From a virus: a stretch of DNA of 22,794 nt. The position numbers and the translations under genes are program-made. The stretch lies in IMG/VR virus record IMGVR_UViG_3300025168_000720, positions 1 through 22,794 of that record. One strand, written 5' to 3'. The notes under the pieces were generated by a model. The model was not told the DNA's origin. It worked only from the letters and a program-made list of their open reading frames with translations, and did not search any database. This document shows positions 1-7,157 of the stretch, one piece after another (within the stretch, counting starts at the first letter, position 1; every line of letters starts with the position of its first letter).

Positions 1-1118
1 AAATAAAGAAAAGTTCCAGCAATTCCAAAGTTTTGTGGTTGTCTGTGATTGGTGAAGTCGCCAGGTGTGAGTAGATATCGATTGCTGTTTTTATATGTTT
101 TTGTTGTAGTTGCTGATAGTGCATTTCCTTTTAGATCACCGTTTATTGCAGAGCTAAATGTTTTTGTTCCGGCTATTGTTTGATTGCCAGTATCATAAAC
201 TCCATTTGTTACTGATCCAGCATTGCCGGTAGTTGCTTGATTCCAAGTAGGCACTGCTCCAGTCAAACCTGTATATGGTACTTTGGAAGCTGTAGCAGCT
301 GTCCCTGAAGTATCTTGTGTTCCTGCTTCGCTAACACCTGGCAAGCTTATACTGCTTAGTCCGTCAAACGTTACACCTCCTATTCTTCTGTTTCCAGCAA
401 TTTTATCTGCCACTCTGTTTTGTAATACTCTATTAGAATTAAGATGTCTTAAGCCGTTACCATCATTTGACATTCGCATGAAACCAATAGTTGTACCACC
501 ATCTCTAAATTCTATAGATCCTGTTGTTGTAATGATATGATCAAAAGAACCTGTACCTCCAGCTCCTGCAGACACATTACCTCCTGCTATAATTGATTGA
601 GTGCAAAATATATCACCAGATGCTGATATACTACCAGATTCCAATGCAATATCAGAACCTTTGATTCTTACTTTTCCTGTTGCTATCAAGTTCGTTGTCA
701 GAATATCTGAAGCTTCTATAGTATTCGTTGCGTAAATACTACCTGTGTTTATTGATACTTCAGATCCTATCGTTTTTATCCTGCCATATACTGTTACATC
801 AGTGCCAAATATATTTTCACCTAATTGTGCACTGCAACTTATAGTATCTGCAATGACATTCTTTGCGGTCACTTTTCCTGTCGCTTTAAAGTCTGCTGCG
901 CTTATTGACGCTGTAGTGTTGACATGCTGATCCATTGTCTCAACATATCCCCAATCATTTTCAGTGATTGTGTTATTATTCATCGTTTGTATCGATGTTA
1001 AATTTGATGCAGAAAATATAACACTTCCTGTTCCATCGAATATCGATGTACCATCTGTGTGTAATACTCTTTGATAAGTATCGTTTATATTAGAACCTGA
1101 TAGATTTGGTAAAGCCAT
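1..1118 (-). CDS. Phage tail fibre protein, N-terminal part (runs off left edge)
   Basis: A 372-codon open frame begins at ATG 1118 and is still open at base 1, so the C-terminus is missing. The start has a good Shine-Dalgarno site (AGGAG, overlapping the stop of the gene before it). The protein is rich in Ser, Thr, Gly and Ala, with short beta-strand-like repeats (TGSI, ATGKV, SGSISASGDI) typical of fibrous phage proteins. The N-terminal 70 residues (SIQTMN, DWGYVETMDQ) look like the heads of many marine phage fibres. Residues 246-276 (IGGVTFDG...LPGV...QDTSGTAAT) match a module in the 497-aa fibre at 2010-3503, with 20 of 31 residues identical by eye. It is probably a trimeric fibre or tip protein for host recognition. 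Whether it ends in an S74 chaperone cannot be seen. Confident as a phage fibre, less so on its place in the virion. Confidence 0.8.
   Translation of the reverse strand, partial: MALPNLSGSNINDTYQRVLHTDGTSIFDGTGSVIFSASNLTSIQTMNNNTITENDWGYVETMDQHVNTTASISAADFKATGKVTAKNVIADTISCSAQLGENIFGTDVTVYGRIKTIGSEVSINTGSIYATNTIEASDILTTNLIATGKVRIKGSDIALESGSISASGDIFCTQSIIAGGNVSAGAGGTGSFDHIITTTGSIEFRDGGTTIGFMRMSNDGNGLRHLNSNRVLQNRVADKIAGNRRIGGVTFDGLSSISLPGVSEAGTQDTSGTAATASKVPYTGLTGAVPTWNQATTGNAGSVTNGVYDTGNQTIAGTKTFSSAINGDLKGNALSATTTKTYKNSNRYLLTPGDFTNHRQPQNFGIAGTFLY
291..383 (-). repeat. IGGV fibre module in the left-edge fibre (codons 246-276)
   Basis: This 31-residue segment (IGGVTFDG, LPGV, QDTSGTAAT) has 20 identities by eye with codons 387-417 of the 497-aa fibre at 2253-2345. 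Such segments recur in marine and cyanophage fibres and mark exchangeable shaft modules. Confidence 0.7.
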
Positions 1119-1128
1119 TACCTATCTC

Positions 1129-1692
1129 CTATTTTTTAGTTTTGTTTAATACTTTTATAACTTTCTCTATAACTGGTCTTTTGAGATTTTCTGTTATAGG
1201 ATTTTTTTGTACGTATGTAGCTACTATATTGTTTAGCTTGTTCTTTTTTATGTGCAAGTTTTCTATATTGATATCTTCTTTTATTAGCATTTTAACTAAA
1301 TTAAGAATATGTTGCTTTTCCGTAAGTGTAGCCTGTGATATAATATGTGCAGAACCTTTACGATTTTTTATCATTTTTTTATTTTGCGTTTTTACTTCAA
1401 CTGTAACTGTTTTACTTGCTTGTACTTCGAACTTAGATTCCCAAGGAATGAAAAAAGTATCTTCAGCTATAACTTCTAGTCTTATAGATCCTTTAGTATT
1501 TTCTTCAATTAAACCTCTAAGTCGCTTAACTGGTATATTAACTTTTCCAGTATCAGAAATTGTGCCTTTGAACATTACGTCAAAGCCATCTGCTTCAACT
1601 ACCAATCTAGCTTTAGACTTTTTTAATGACGCTCCTTGAAGTTTTATCTTTGCTTCAAAATTTTCTATTTTATCCGTGTATAATTTGTACAT
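1129..1692 (-). CDS. Conserved-looking phage protein of unknown function, 187 aa
   Basis: I do not assign a function. The start ATG at 1692 lies inside the end of the preceding gene (23-base overlap) and is preceded by GAGGAGATAAAAACAA, a strong ribosome-binding site. Residues 1-100 alternate hydrophobic and charged residues in a beta-rich pattern, with the distinctive phrases GASLKKSKARLV, PVKRLRGLIEENT and EVIAEDTFFIPW. Residues 102-187 are Lys-rich and look mainly helical. There is no signal peptide, membrane segment or cysteine. From memory the N-terminal phrases resemble hypothetical proteins in marine phage tail clusters, but I cannot name a family. Its place between fibre genes suggests an assembly factor or small structural subunit, which is inference only. 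Confidence 0.75.
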   Translation of the reverse strand: MYKLYTDKIENFEAKIKLQGASLKKSKARLVVEADGFDVMFKGTISDTGKVNIPVKRLRGLIEENTKGSIRLEVIAEDTFFIPWESKFEVQASKTVTVEVKTQNKKMIKNRKGSAHIISQATLTEKQHILNLVKMLIKEDINIENLHIKKNKLNNIVATYVQKNPITENLKRPVIEKVIKVLNKTKK

Positions 1693-1981
1693 TTGTTTTT
1701 ATCTCCTCAGCTATAATTTTAATGTCATCTAAATATAAATCAATCTTTTCAACTTCTTTATTTTCGTCGTAAATCTTGATTCCTTTCTTCCACATCAAAA
1801 GTCTGATTACTTGTTTTTGCTTCTTCTTATTTTTATCTTTCTTCTTCCAATTGCTCCAACTTCTGCCGTGGATCATTATATCAAAGACCTCACCCCATAC
1901 AAGGTTTATGTATGTGCTAGATTCTTCAGTCCAATCGAATGAAGCTTGCTCCCATTGTATATCAGTTTCAGTTTTAGCCAT
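1670..1981 (-). CDS. Small phage protein of unknown function, 103 aa
   Basis: A short frame from ATG 1981 to TAA at 1670, overlapping the next gene by 23 bases, which suggests translational coupling. Only a weak GAGA lies upstream, and a TATTTATA element sits almost against the start codon. The N-terminus (residues 8-34) is rich in aromatic residues, in a pattern of Trp with acidic residues (IQWEQASFDW, LVWGEVFDIM) like small hypothetical proteins of tail-gene clusters. Residues 46-57 are almost all Lys. The last 40 residues look like an amphipathic helix or strand region. It has no membrane segment and no known motif. It is likely real from the tight packing and the composition, but the function is unknown. 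Confidence 0.65.
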   Translation of the reverse strand: MAKTETDIQWEQASFDWTEESSTYINLVWGEVFDIMIHGRSWSNWKKKDKNKKKQKQVIRLLMWKKGIKIYDENKEVEKIDLYLDDIKIIAEEIKTNVQIIHG

Positions 1982-1993
1982 ATATAAATATCA
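1981..1993 (-). promoter_or_regulatory. Recurring intergenic element TATTTATA, copy 1
   Basis: On the coding strand TGATATTTATATA sits in the 28-base gap between the 497-aa fibre and the 103-aa gene, almost touching the start codon. The 13 bases are identical to those at 7144-7156. On the opposite strand it reads TATAAATA, the T4 late-promoter core, but facing away from the genes. The function is unknown. Confidence 0.4.
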
Positions 1994-2009
1994 ATTTCTC
2001 ATTTGTTTA

Positions 2010-3503
2010 TTAAGCTAGAGTTAATACCACTTTCTCAGTACCAACTGAAAATGTTATTGTCCCTCCGCCTCTTTTGCCAGCTTCGTATTTTATTGAAATG
2101 CCGTTTAAAGATTCGACTAGTAAATTATTCTTTGCAGGATTATACTTAAGATCTGTGTCTGTTCTTAGCTGTTGAGTACCTGTTGCTGAGTCTACATATG
2201 TCAAGTAGTGATCAGCATTTTCATTGTCTGCTATTACTGTTGTTGATGTACCTACAGCCGCTGTTCCTGTTGTATCTTGATCACCTCTAGCATTAACACC
2301 TGGTAAGTCTATATTTCCCGATCCATCAAATGCAACACCTCCTATATTTTTAGCTGCTGCTAACTTAGTTGTTGTTGCTGAATTGCCGTCTACGTTACCT
2401 TTTACATTACCTGCAAGAGATCCTGTTATGTTAGGAGCTGTTAAACCACCTGTAAATGTTGCGTCAGTAAACATTGTAGCTTTGCTTTCATTTGTTACAT
2501 TTCCTAAGCCAACGTTAGCTGCTGTTGTTCCAGATCTAATAGTTGAAGTAGAATCGTTATCGACATTCCCTAGACCTACAGTCGTTTTATTAGGCGAGGC
2601 CAATCTCCAACCTCCAGATCCAATAGAGTTTACACCAGGCTCTCCTGCAACATATAGCTTCATGCTATCATTTGTGTCGATCCACTGATCGTTTGTTGCC
2701 AATGAAGTTGGAATTGCATCTTGAAAGAATGTTGTAGTTGATTGACTAGCTCTTGTGTGTACAGTTGTTATTTCATCTACGGCAACTCCATTTATAGTAC
2801 CTGTAAAATTACCTGATCTAATTGTGTTGTCGCTTGTGTTATCAACGTTCCCCAAACCAACATTTGCTTTTGTTGTTCCAGATCTAATAGTTGAAGTAGA
2901 GTCATTGTCAACACTTCCTAAACCAACATGTGCTTTTGTAACACCTGAAACAGTACCTGTAAATGTTGGATCTTTTATCTTTGCTGACGTTGCAACTTCA
3001 AAATCTTCGGTAGGGGTTTCAGTACCTATACCAACCTTTCCACTTGATGAAACATAGAATGCAACTTTATTTGATACTGCTCCTGCTGACTGTGTAGAAA
3101 ATATCTTTAAATTCCCATCATCATCAAGATCTATTGCCATCGCAACTGAACCTGAATAAGGATCCCATGATGCTGTGACATTGGAAGTCTCCTCCGCGGA
3201 AGATGAAAATATAGAATTAGAGCCAATAGGAATTCCATGAGAGTTGGTGCCTGATTCTGTATAATATATTTGCGTTCCTGCAACTGCCGAGCTTGTGCCA
3301 TAAAATGAGTGTGACGCTACCGAGCTTGATAGATAAGTTAAGTGCAGGCTTCCATTTCCTGAAATGACTCCAGATGCACTACCGCTTGCTATTAAATCAG
3401 GGTTACTTGATGACCACGCTGTCTGTATTTCTTGGAAGCTCGATGATAGGAATAGTATCGATGAGCCTGATACTACGGGTGTATATGTATTATGATTCGA
3501 CAT
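2010..3503 (-). CDS. Tail fibre protein with Phage-tail-repeat (PTR) motifs, 497 aa
   Basis: This is a Ser/Thr/Gly-rich fibre-like protein. Four copies of the VGLGNVDN-type motif lie at residues 189-208, 212-231, 306-325 and 328-347, the signature of the Phage tail repeat family (PF12789 by recollection). Residues 155-169 (GKVGIGTETPTEDFE) and 264-302 (SLATNDQWIDT...SMKLY...GGWRLA) are further typical fibre phrases. Residues 387-417 carry the IGGVAFDG...LPGV module shared with the fibre at 1-1118. It starts at ATG 3503, inside the last 14 bases of the S74 gene upstream, with GGAG six bases before it. No S74 chaperone is visible, and the protein ends soon after a DLKYNP fibre phrase. It is probably a receptor-binding or connecting fibre of the tail. 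Confidence 0.85.
   Translation of the reverse strand: MSNHNTYTPVVSGSSILFLSSSFQEIQTAWSSSNPDLIASGSASGVISGNGSLHLTYLSSSVASHSFYGTSSAVAGTQIYYTESGTNSHGIPIGSNSIFSSSAEETSNVTASWDPYSGSVAMAIDLDDDGNLKIFSTQSAGAVSNKVAFYVSSSGKVGIGTETPTEDFEVATSAKIKDPTFTGTVSGVTKAHVGLGSVDNDSTSTIRSGTTKANVGLGNVDNTSDNTIRSGNFTGTINGVAVDEITTVHTRASQSTTTFFQDAIPTSLATNDQWIDTNDSMKLYVAGEPGVNSIGSGGWRLASPNKTTVGLGNVDNDSTSTIRSGTTAANVGLGNVTNESKATMFTDATFTGGLTAPNITGSLAGNVKGNVDGNSATTTKLAAAKNIGGVAFDGSGNIDLPGVNARGDQDTTGTAAVGTSTTVIADNENADHYLTYVDSATGTQQLRTDTDLKYNPAKNNLLVESLNGISIKYEAGKRGGGTITFSVGTEKVVLTLA
2253..2345 (-). repeat. IGGV fibre module in the 497-aa fibre (codons 387-417)
   Basis: This is the partner of the module at 291-383, with IGGVAFDG, LPGV and QDTTGTAA conserved. 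It lies about 200 residues after the first PTR motif and just before the C-terminal region. Confidence 0.7.
2523..2552 (-). repeat. 30-base direct repeat, copy B (PTR motif 3)
   Basis: Identical over 30 bases to 2871-2900. It encodes STSTIRSGTT (residues 318-327). Confidence 0.9.
2871..2900 (-). repeat. 30-base direct repeat, copy A (PTR motif 1)
   Basis: Identical over 30 bases to 2523-2552. It encodes STSTIRSGTT (residues 202-211). The 348-base offset keeps the reading frame. Confidence 0.9.
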
Positions 3504-3822
3504 TGTTATTCTCCAACTTTTTTATTCTTTCACTTAACTGTTTTATAACTTCCTGTTGATCTTGAATAGATTTTATCATCATAGGTATTAGCTTGTCAGG
3601 TGCAACAGTCATAGGATCTTCGTCTACATTTCCATATTCATTTCCAAAAGCTGCTTCGGGATAAACTTCCTGTAGCTCTTGTGCTATAAAACCAGTCTCC
3701 TGAATACCTTCATCAATTATTTGTGCATTTTTATAATTAAAGTCTCTAACTTTAATTTTCATCAAATCACTGATTCCCCACTTGGTATCTTTTATATTAG
3801 TTTTTAGCCTTGCATCTGAAGA
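3490..3822 (-). other. Peptidase_S74 autoprocessing chaperone domain (codons 1103-1212)
   Basis: The SSDARLKTNI motif opens the domain, as in endosialidase-type chaperones, where release occurs at a conserved Ser-Asp. It continues with GFIAQELQEVYPEA and APDKLIPMMIKSI and ends in a Gln/Glu/Lys/Leu coiled coil of about 24 residues. The length of about 110 residues is usual for the family. The Ser, Asp and Lys of the motif are all present, so self-cleavage is expected. Confidence 0.88.
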
Positions 3823-6800
3823 GTATTCAAAGACTACTGTATTCTGATATGAATTACAGTGTTTTCTAATACCACCTGAAAAGTTTTGTCTACCTGAAGG
3901 ATAGTTATCGCTCTGTTCCCAGTGATAGAATGTAAGATAGTAAGCGTTTGCTAAACCTGATTTTCCAACAGTTTTTGAATAGAAAGTAGCAGTTTTTGGA
4001 TCCATGTATGAAGATCCAACCATAGGGCCAGGTAGTACTGACATTCCAGCTGCACAAGTAGATGTTAATGCAGTTTTGAATTTGCCTTTAGTTGGAACCA
4101 TAACACCTATAGGCACTGTTGATGTCATTATTTTAACACCGTGACCTGCTTGATCTCCAAGATCATAACAGGGAACATCGCCTTGATTAGCTGGAATTGG
4201 ATTTGCAGTTGTGTTGAATATGGCAGCGTATTTCACATCCGCTGATTCTGCATTATAAATGTGTGCCCAGTTGTTAACCTGTAACCAAGTTTTCTCTGCG
4301 TATTGATGATAGTACTCTGCTGAGTATGAAGGGTAAAAATAATTTCGTGGTCCGTTACCTATTGTTGTTGGGCAATTCATATTCAAACCTGCATTAACAA
4401 TATCGTATGTTGGATTCCACAACGCGTTACAGAATTCATATCCTGGTATAGCAACTGCAGTAGAAGTGCCTTCTCCGGAGCCACCGTATTCATGACTTGG
4501 ATCGTGATTCCAAACTGTAGTACAGCCTGATGATGGATCTGCTGGGTCGCCTGCTGCGGCTGCAAAGTCCAGTGTTCCATCACCATCTTGATATGTTACG
4601 ACTATATTTGTTTCTGTATTTCCAGTCACCATTTCACCTACTATGTCTTGTATGGCTTCTTTGTTGTACAGTCTTGTTTGAATAGTTTGAGTTCCTGGAT
4701 TTACTACTACTGTCTGTGCAGTTGCTGATGCAAGTATTTCGGCATAACTAAAAGTAATATGGTCATTATTAACAACATCAAAAGATTGAGTACCTGTGGT
4801 GTCTTGGACTGTAAATGATGTCATATTACCAGTTCCGCCACCACCATCACTAGCTGATATTGTAATTATTTTTATTGTCGAATCAGAAGGATGTTCTGCA
4901 TACGAAGTAGATACTCCGCCTGAGCCTGTAAATATAATTCTATCATTTGCAAATATAGATCCTGAAGATCCAACTGATGCTGGTCCATCACTTGCTGTAA
5001 AAAGAGCAACTGTACCATTAAGTTCGACAGTACCTGTAAATGAAGCTGTCTGTGTTACTTGCAAAAGATTTGTGTGTATGTGTGTAAATACTTGAGTAAA
5101 TTCGTTTTGCCAAGGAACTTTTTCAACGACAGCGGTGTAGTTTGATATTTCTCCATAATCATTGTAGAACTCGAACTTAAAGTCAAGTGAATCATATACA
5201 CCTACATTACATTTTACTGTAGGGAATATAACATCGAATGTTCCTGGAGTATATCCTTTTCTGTCCCAAGGTTTTATTGATATATCCCAGACGTGCCATA
5301 TACCTGAATCTATTTTAAATCTTGGCATACCTGTTTCAGTACCGTCTGCTTTAAATATAAATTTGTAACCTACTTCTTTGAAGTCATCATGTAAATCGAA
5401 TTCGACATGTTTCTTTCTAACTGATACATCTTCTATCTTACCTATATATTTACCATAGTCGTCAGTACCATCTGTAAATGCAGATCCTGTAATATATAGC
5501 TTCATGCTAGGTTCTACTATAGGATCTTGAGTAAGCTGAGTCCATGTGGGAACTAGTGTTTTTACAGAAACAGCTTTTAGTGATAATTCATACCACTGAT
5601 CTTGATAGAATGATGCTGACTCTTTAGCCTTCAGCCACCAAAATGCAGTACCGTCAAGATCTAAAGCTTGGTTGTTGTCACCTATCATTAAGTTATCATT
5701 TACTGGTGGATTTTCACCAGCACCTCCTTGAGTATATATAGACATTGATGGAGCTTGAGTTCCTACACCTTCTGTTTCCCAATACTTTTCCAGTGTAGAT
5801 ATATCTGTACCAACGCCCCAAGTAGAAAAATCCCCAATAGGCATTCTGTGCTTTTGGTGATCTCTTCTATATAAAAGCTCCTGTGCCTCGAGTGCATTAT
5901 CTGAAGCCATAACCCAATCGAATGGAGCTTGGTGGTTTTTCATATAACATTTTATTCGAGTTACATCACCTGTTAAAGGTTCTAGATTGTCGAACCTAAC
6001 TTTCGCATAAGATGTTCTAAGATCTTCACCTTGAGATCCTGTTGGGGCTGATGTATAAGTTAATGGCATTTCAGCAAACATCAACTCGTAGTTTGATGCA
6101 TCGAACTCAAAGTGTTCAAACTCTTGATATTGAGCCGTAGTAAGTCCTTGCCACGTTGTATGTGGAGAAGAAGTACGAGCTTCAAACGGAGACATTATCT
6201 CTAATATAGAAGTCATAAAACCACCTGGTATGAATGAACCACTACCATCATTTGCTTCTTCATCAAACAAACCATCACCTTGCTCTGTTTCTGCAAATAC
6301 AGGGTTTGCTGAATAACCATTTATGCTACTAGGTCTAGGATTTTCAGGATATTTTATCATTAAGATACCACCTTGCATATCAGGTGTAAATCCTCCAAAG
6401 TCTAATATATTACCTGAGTTTCCATCGTGTGCTGTTACGAAAAATTTGTCTCCACTCTTTCGATATGACATTTTAGTATTAGTATTTACTGATGATGAAA
6501 GTACATAGCTTGATGTTTCATTTCCTGTCCAACCTATTGATGATGATAGCTCTTGATTAAAACCTAAGTTATAAAATGGGTGTGATACTTCTTCTATAGA
6601 TATTTGTGGTCTGTTTGAATCATTGTATATAATTTGAGATTTATTAGGCTGATGAGGTTTTGCTGTAAAAACTCTAGTCCATTTCATGTTGGATCTGTTT
6701 CTCCAATCATTAGGAATTCTTGTCCCATCAGGTGCTACTCGTGCAGTACCTATAATTGTAAGTATCATATCTCCCGCAGGAGTTTGAGGTGTTATGTCTA

Positions 6801-7128
6801 AAGATATAACTCGTTCATGAGCATCGTTGTTTAAATCATAAATCTGAGTCTTTACAAGATCTCCTGCTGCATCGACTGCTTCTATTAAAAGCTCTGTCCC
6901 TACCTGCATCGTATCTGAATTACCTCTTATTGCAATTAGATTTTTACCTGCGTGTAAGTTAAAAGACGGATCGTAATCTAATCTAAAATAGTCACCTGAC
7001 TTATCGTCAAAATCATCAAAGTATACTTCTCTATTATATAAATCTTGAAAAAAGTACTGACCTTGTAAAGTCTCAATCTGAAGTCTTTCGACTACGTTTC
7101 TTCTATTTCTACTACTCGCTCTTGGCAT
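3490..7128 (-). CDS. Large tail/fibre protein with C-terminal S74 intramolecular chaperone, 1212 aa
   Basis: A modular tail protein. Residues 1-16 are basic (MPRASSRNRR). Residues 20-170 (NLIAIRGNSD, WTRVFTAKPHQPNKS) and 340-680 are large beta-rich regions that resemble tail proteins of marine phages. Residues 690-860 are fibre-like, with the phrase EAIQDIVGEMV...NTET..VVTYQDGDGTLDF (824-855) seen in many cyanophage and marine fibres. Residues 1103-1212 match Peptidase_S74: SSDARLKTNIKD, then FIAQELQEVYPE, then a terminal coiled coil (about 1185-1208). S74 domains drive trimer folding and then usually cleave themselves off near the conserved Ser-Asp, so the mature chain would be about 1100 residues. 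The start ATG 7128 has AGGAG upstream. It overlaps the next fibre gene by 14 bases. The role is probably host recognition at the tail tip; the exact position in the virion is unknown. Confidence 0.88.
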   Translation of the reverse strand: MPRASSRNRRNVVERLQIETLQGQYFFQDLYNREVYFDDFDDKSGDYFRLDYDPSFNLHAGKNLIAIRGNSDTMQVGTELLIEAVDAAGDLVKTQIYDLNNDAHERVISLDITPQTPAGDMILTIIGTARVAPDGTRIPNDWRNRSNMKWTRVFTAKPHQPNKSQIIYNDSNRPQISIEEVSHPFYNLGFNQELSSSIGWTGNETSSYVLSSSVNTNTKMSYRKSGDKFFVTAHDGNSGNILDFGGFTPDMQGGILMIKYPENPRPSSINGYSANPVFAETEQGDGLFDEEANDGSGSFIPGGFMTSILEIMSPFEARTSSPHTTWQGLTTAQYQEFEHFEFDASNYELMFAEMPLTYTSAPTGSQGEDLRTSYAKVRFDNLEPLTGDVTRIKCYMKNHQAPFDWVMASDNALEAQELLYRRDHQKHRMPIGDFSTWGVGTDISTLEKYWETEGVGTQAPSMSIYTQGGAGENPPVNDNLMIGDNNQALDLDGTAFWWLKAKESASFYQDQWYELSLKAVSVKTLVPTWTQLTQDPIVEPSMKLYITGSAFTDGTDDYGKYIGKIEDVSVRKKHVEFDLHDDFKEVGYKFIFKADGTETGMPRFKIDSGIWHVWDISIKPWDRKGYTPGTFDVIFPTVKCNVGVYDSLDFKFEFYNDYGEISNYTAVVEKVPWQNEFTQVFTHIHTNLLQVTQTASFTGTVELNGTVALFTASDGPASVGSSGSIFANDRIIFTGSGGVSTSYAEHPSDSTIKIITISASDGGGGTGNMTSFTVQDTTGTQSFDVVNNDHITFSYAEILASATAQTVVVNPGTQTIQTRLYNKEAIQDIVGEMVTGNTETNIVVTYQDGDGTLDFAAAAGDPADPSSGCTTVWNHDPSHEYGGSGEGTSTAVAIPGYEFCNALWNPTYDIVNAGLNMNCPTTIGNGPRNYFYPSYSAEYYHQYAEKTWLQVNNWAHIYNAESADVKYAAIFNTTANPIPANQGDVPCYDLGDQAGHGVKIMTSTVPIGVMVPTKGKFKTALTSTCAAGMSVLPGPMVGSSYMDPKTATFYSKTVGKSGLANAYYLTFYHWEQSDNYPSGRQNFSGGIRKHCNSYQNTVVFEYSSDARLKTNIKDTKWGISDLMKIKVRDFNYKNAQIIDEGIQETGFIAQELQEVYPEAAFGNEYGNVDEDPMTVAPDKLIPMMIKSIQDQQEVIKQLSERIKKLENNNVES

Positions 7129-7143
7129 GCTATTCTCCTATTA

Positions 7144-7156
7144 TATATAAATATCA
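7144..7156 (-). promoter_or_regulatory. Recurring intergenic element TATTTATA, copy 2
   Basis: The same 13 bases as copy 1, in the 29-base gap between the SbcD-SbcC gene and the S74 tail gene. The element begins one base after the TAG stop, and its TATTTATA core lies 17 bases before the next ATG. This is the junction where the DNA-metabolism island ends and structural genes resume. Confidence 0.4.
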
Positions 7157-7157
7157 G

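Larger units (their letters stand above)
2463..2939 (-). repeat. Four Phage-tail-repeat (PTR) motifs within the 497-aa fibre
   Basis: Two tandem pairs of about 20-residue motifs, KAxVGLGxVDNxSxxTIRSG, are separated by an unrelated stretch. The last copy (residues 328-347) has diverged at its end. Copies 1 and 3 share a 30-base identical DNA core at 2871-2900 and 2523-2552. The offset is 348 bases, or 116 codons, so both copies are read in the same frame. Confidence 0.8.

Noticed and set aside
1106-1639. 177-residue plus-strand open frame opposite the 187-aa gene
   Set aside because: The minus-strand frame has a strong ribosome-binding site and natural composition; the plus frame is Phe/Leu/Ser-rich, as expected of antisense reading of Lys/Glu/Arg-rich codons.
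2463-2939. Possible CRISPR-like repeat arrangement
   Set aside because: The repeats are in-frame PTR codons of a fibre gene, too few and with coding spacers.
4383-4586. Short minus-strand frame inside the 1212-aa gene
   Set aside because: It is fully contained in a different frame of a convincing gene and is Gln/His/Thr-rich low-complexity sequence with no start signal.
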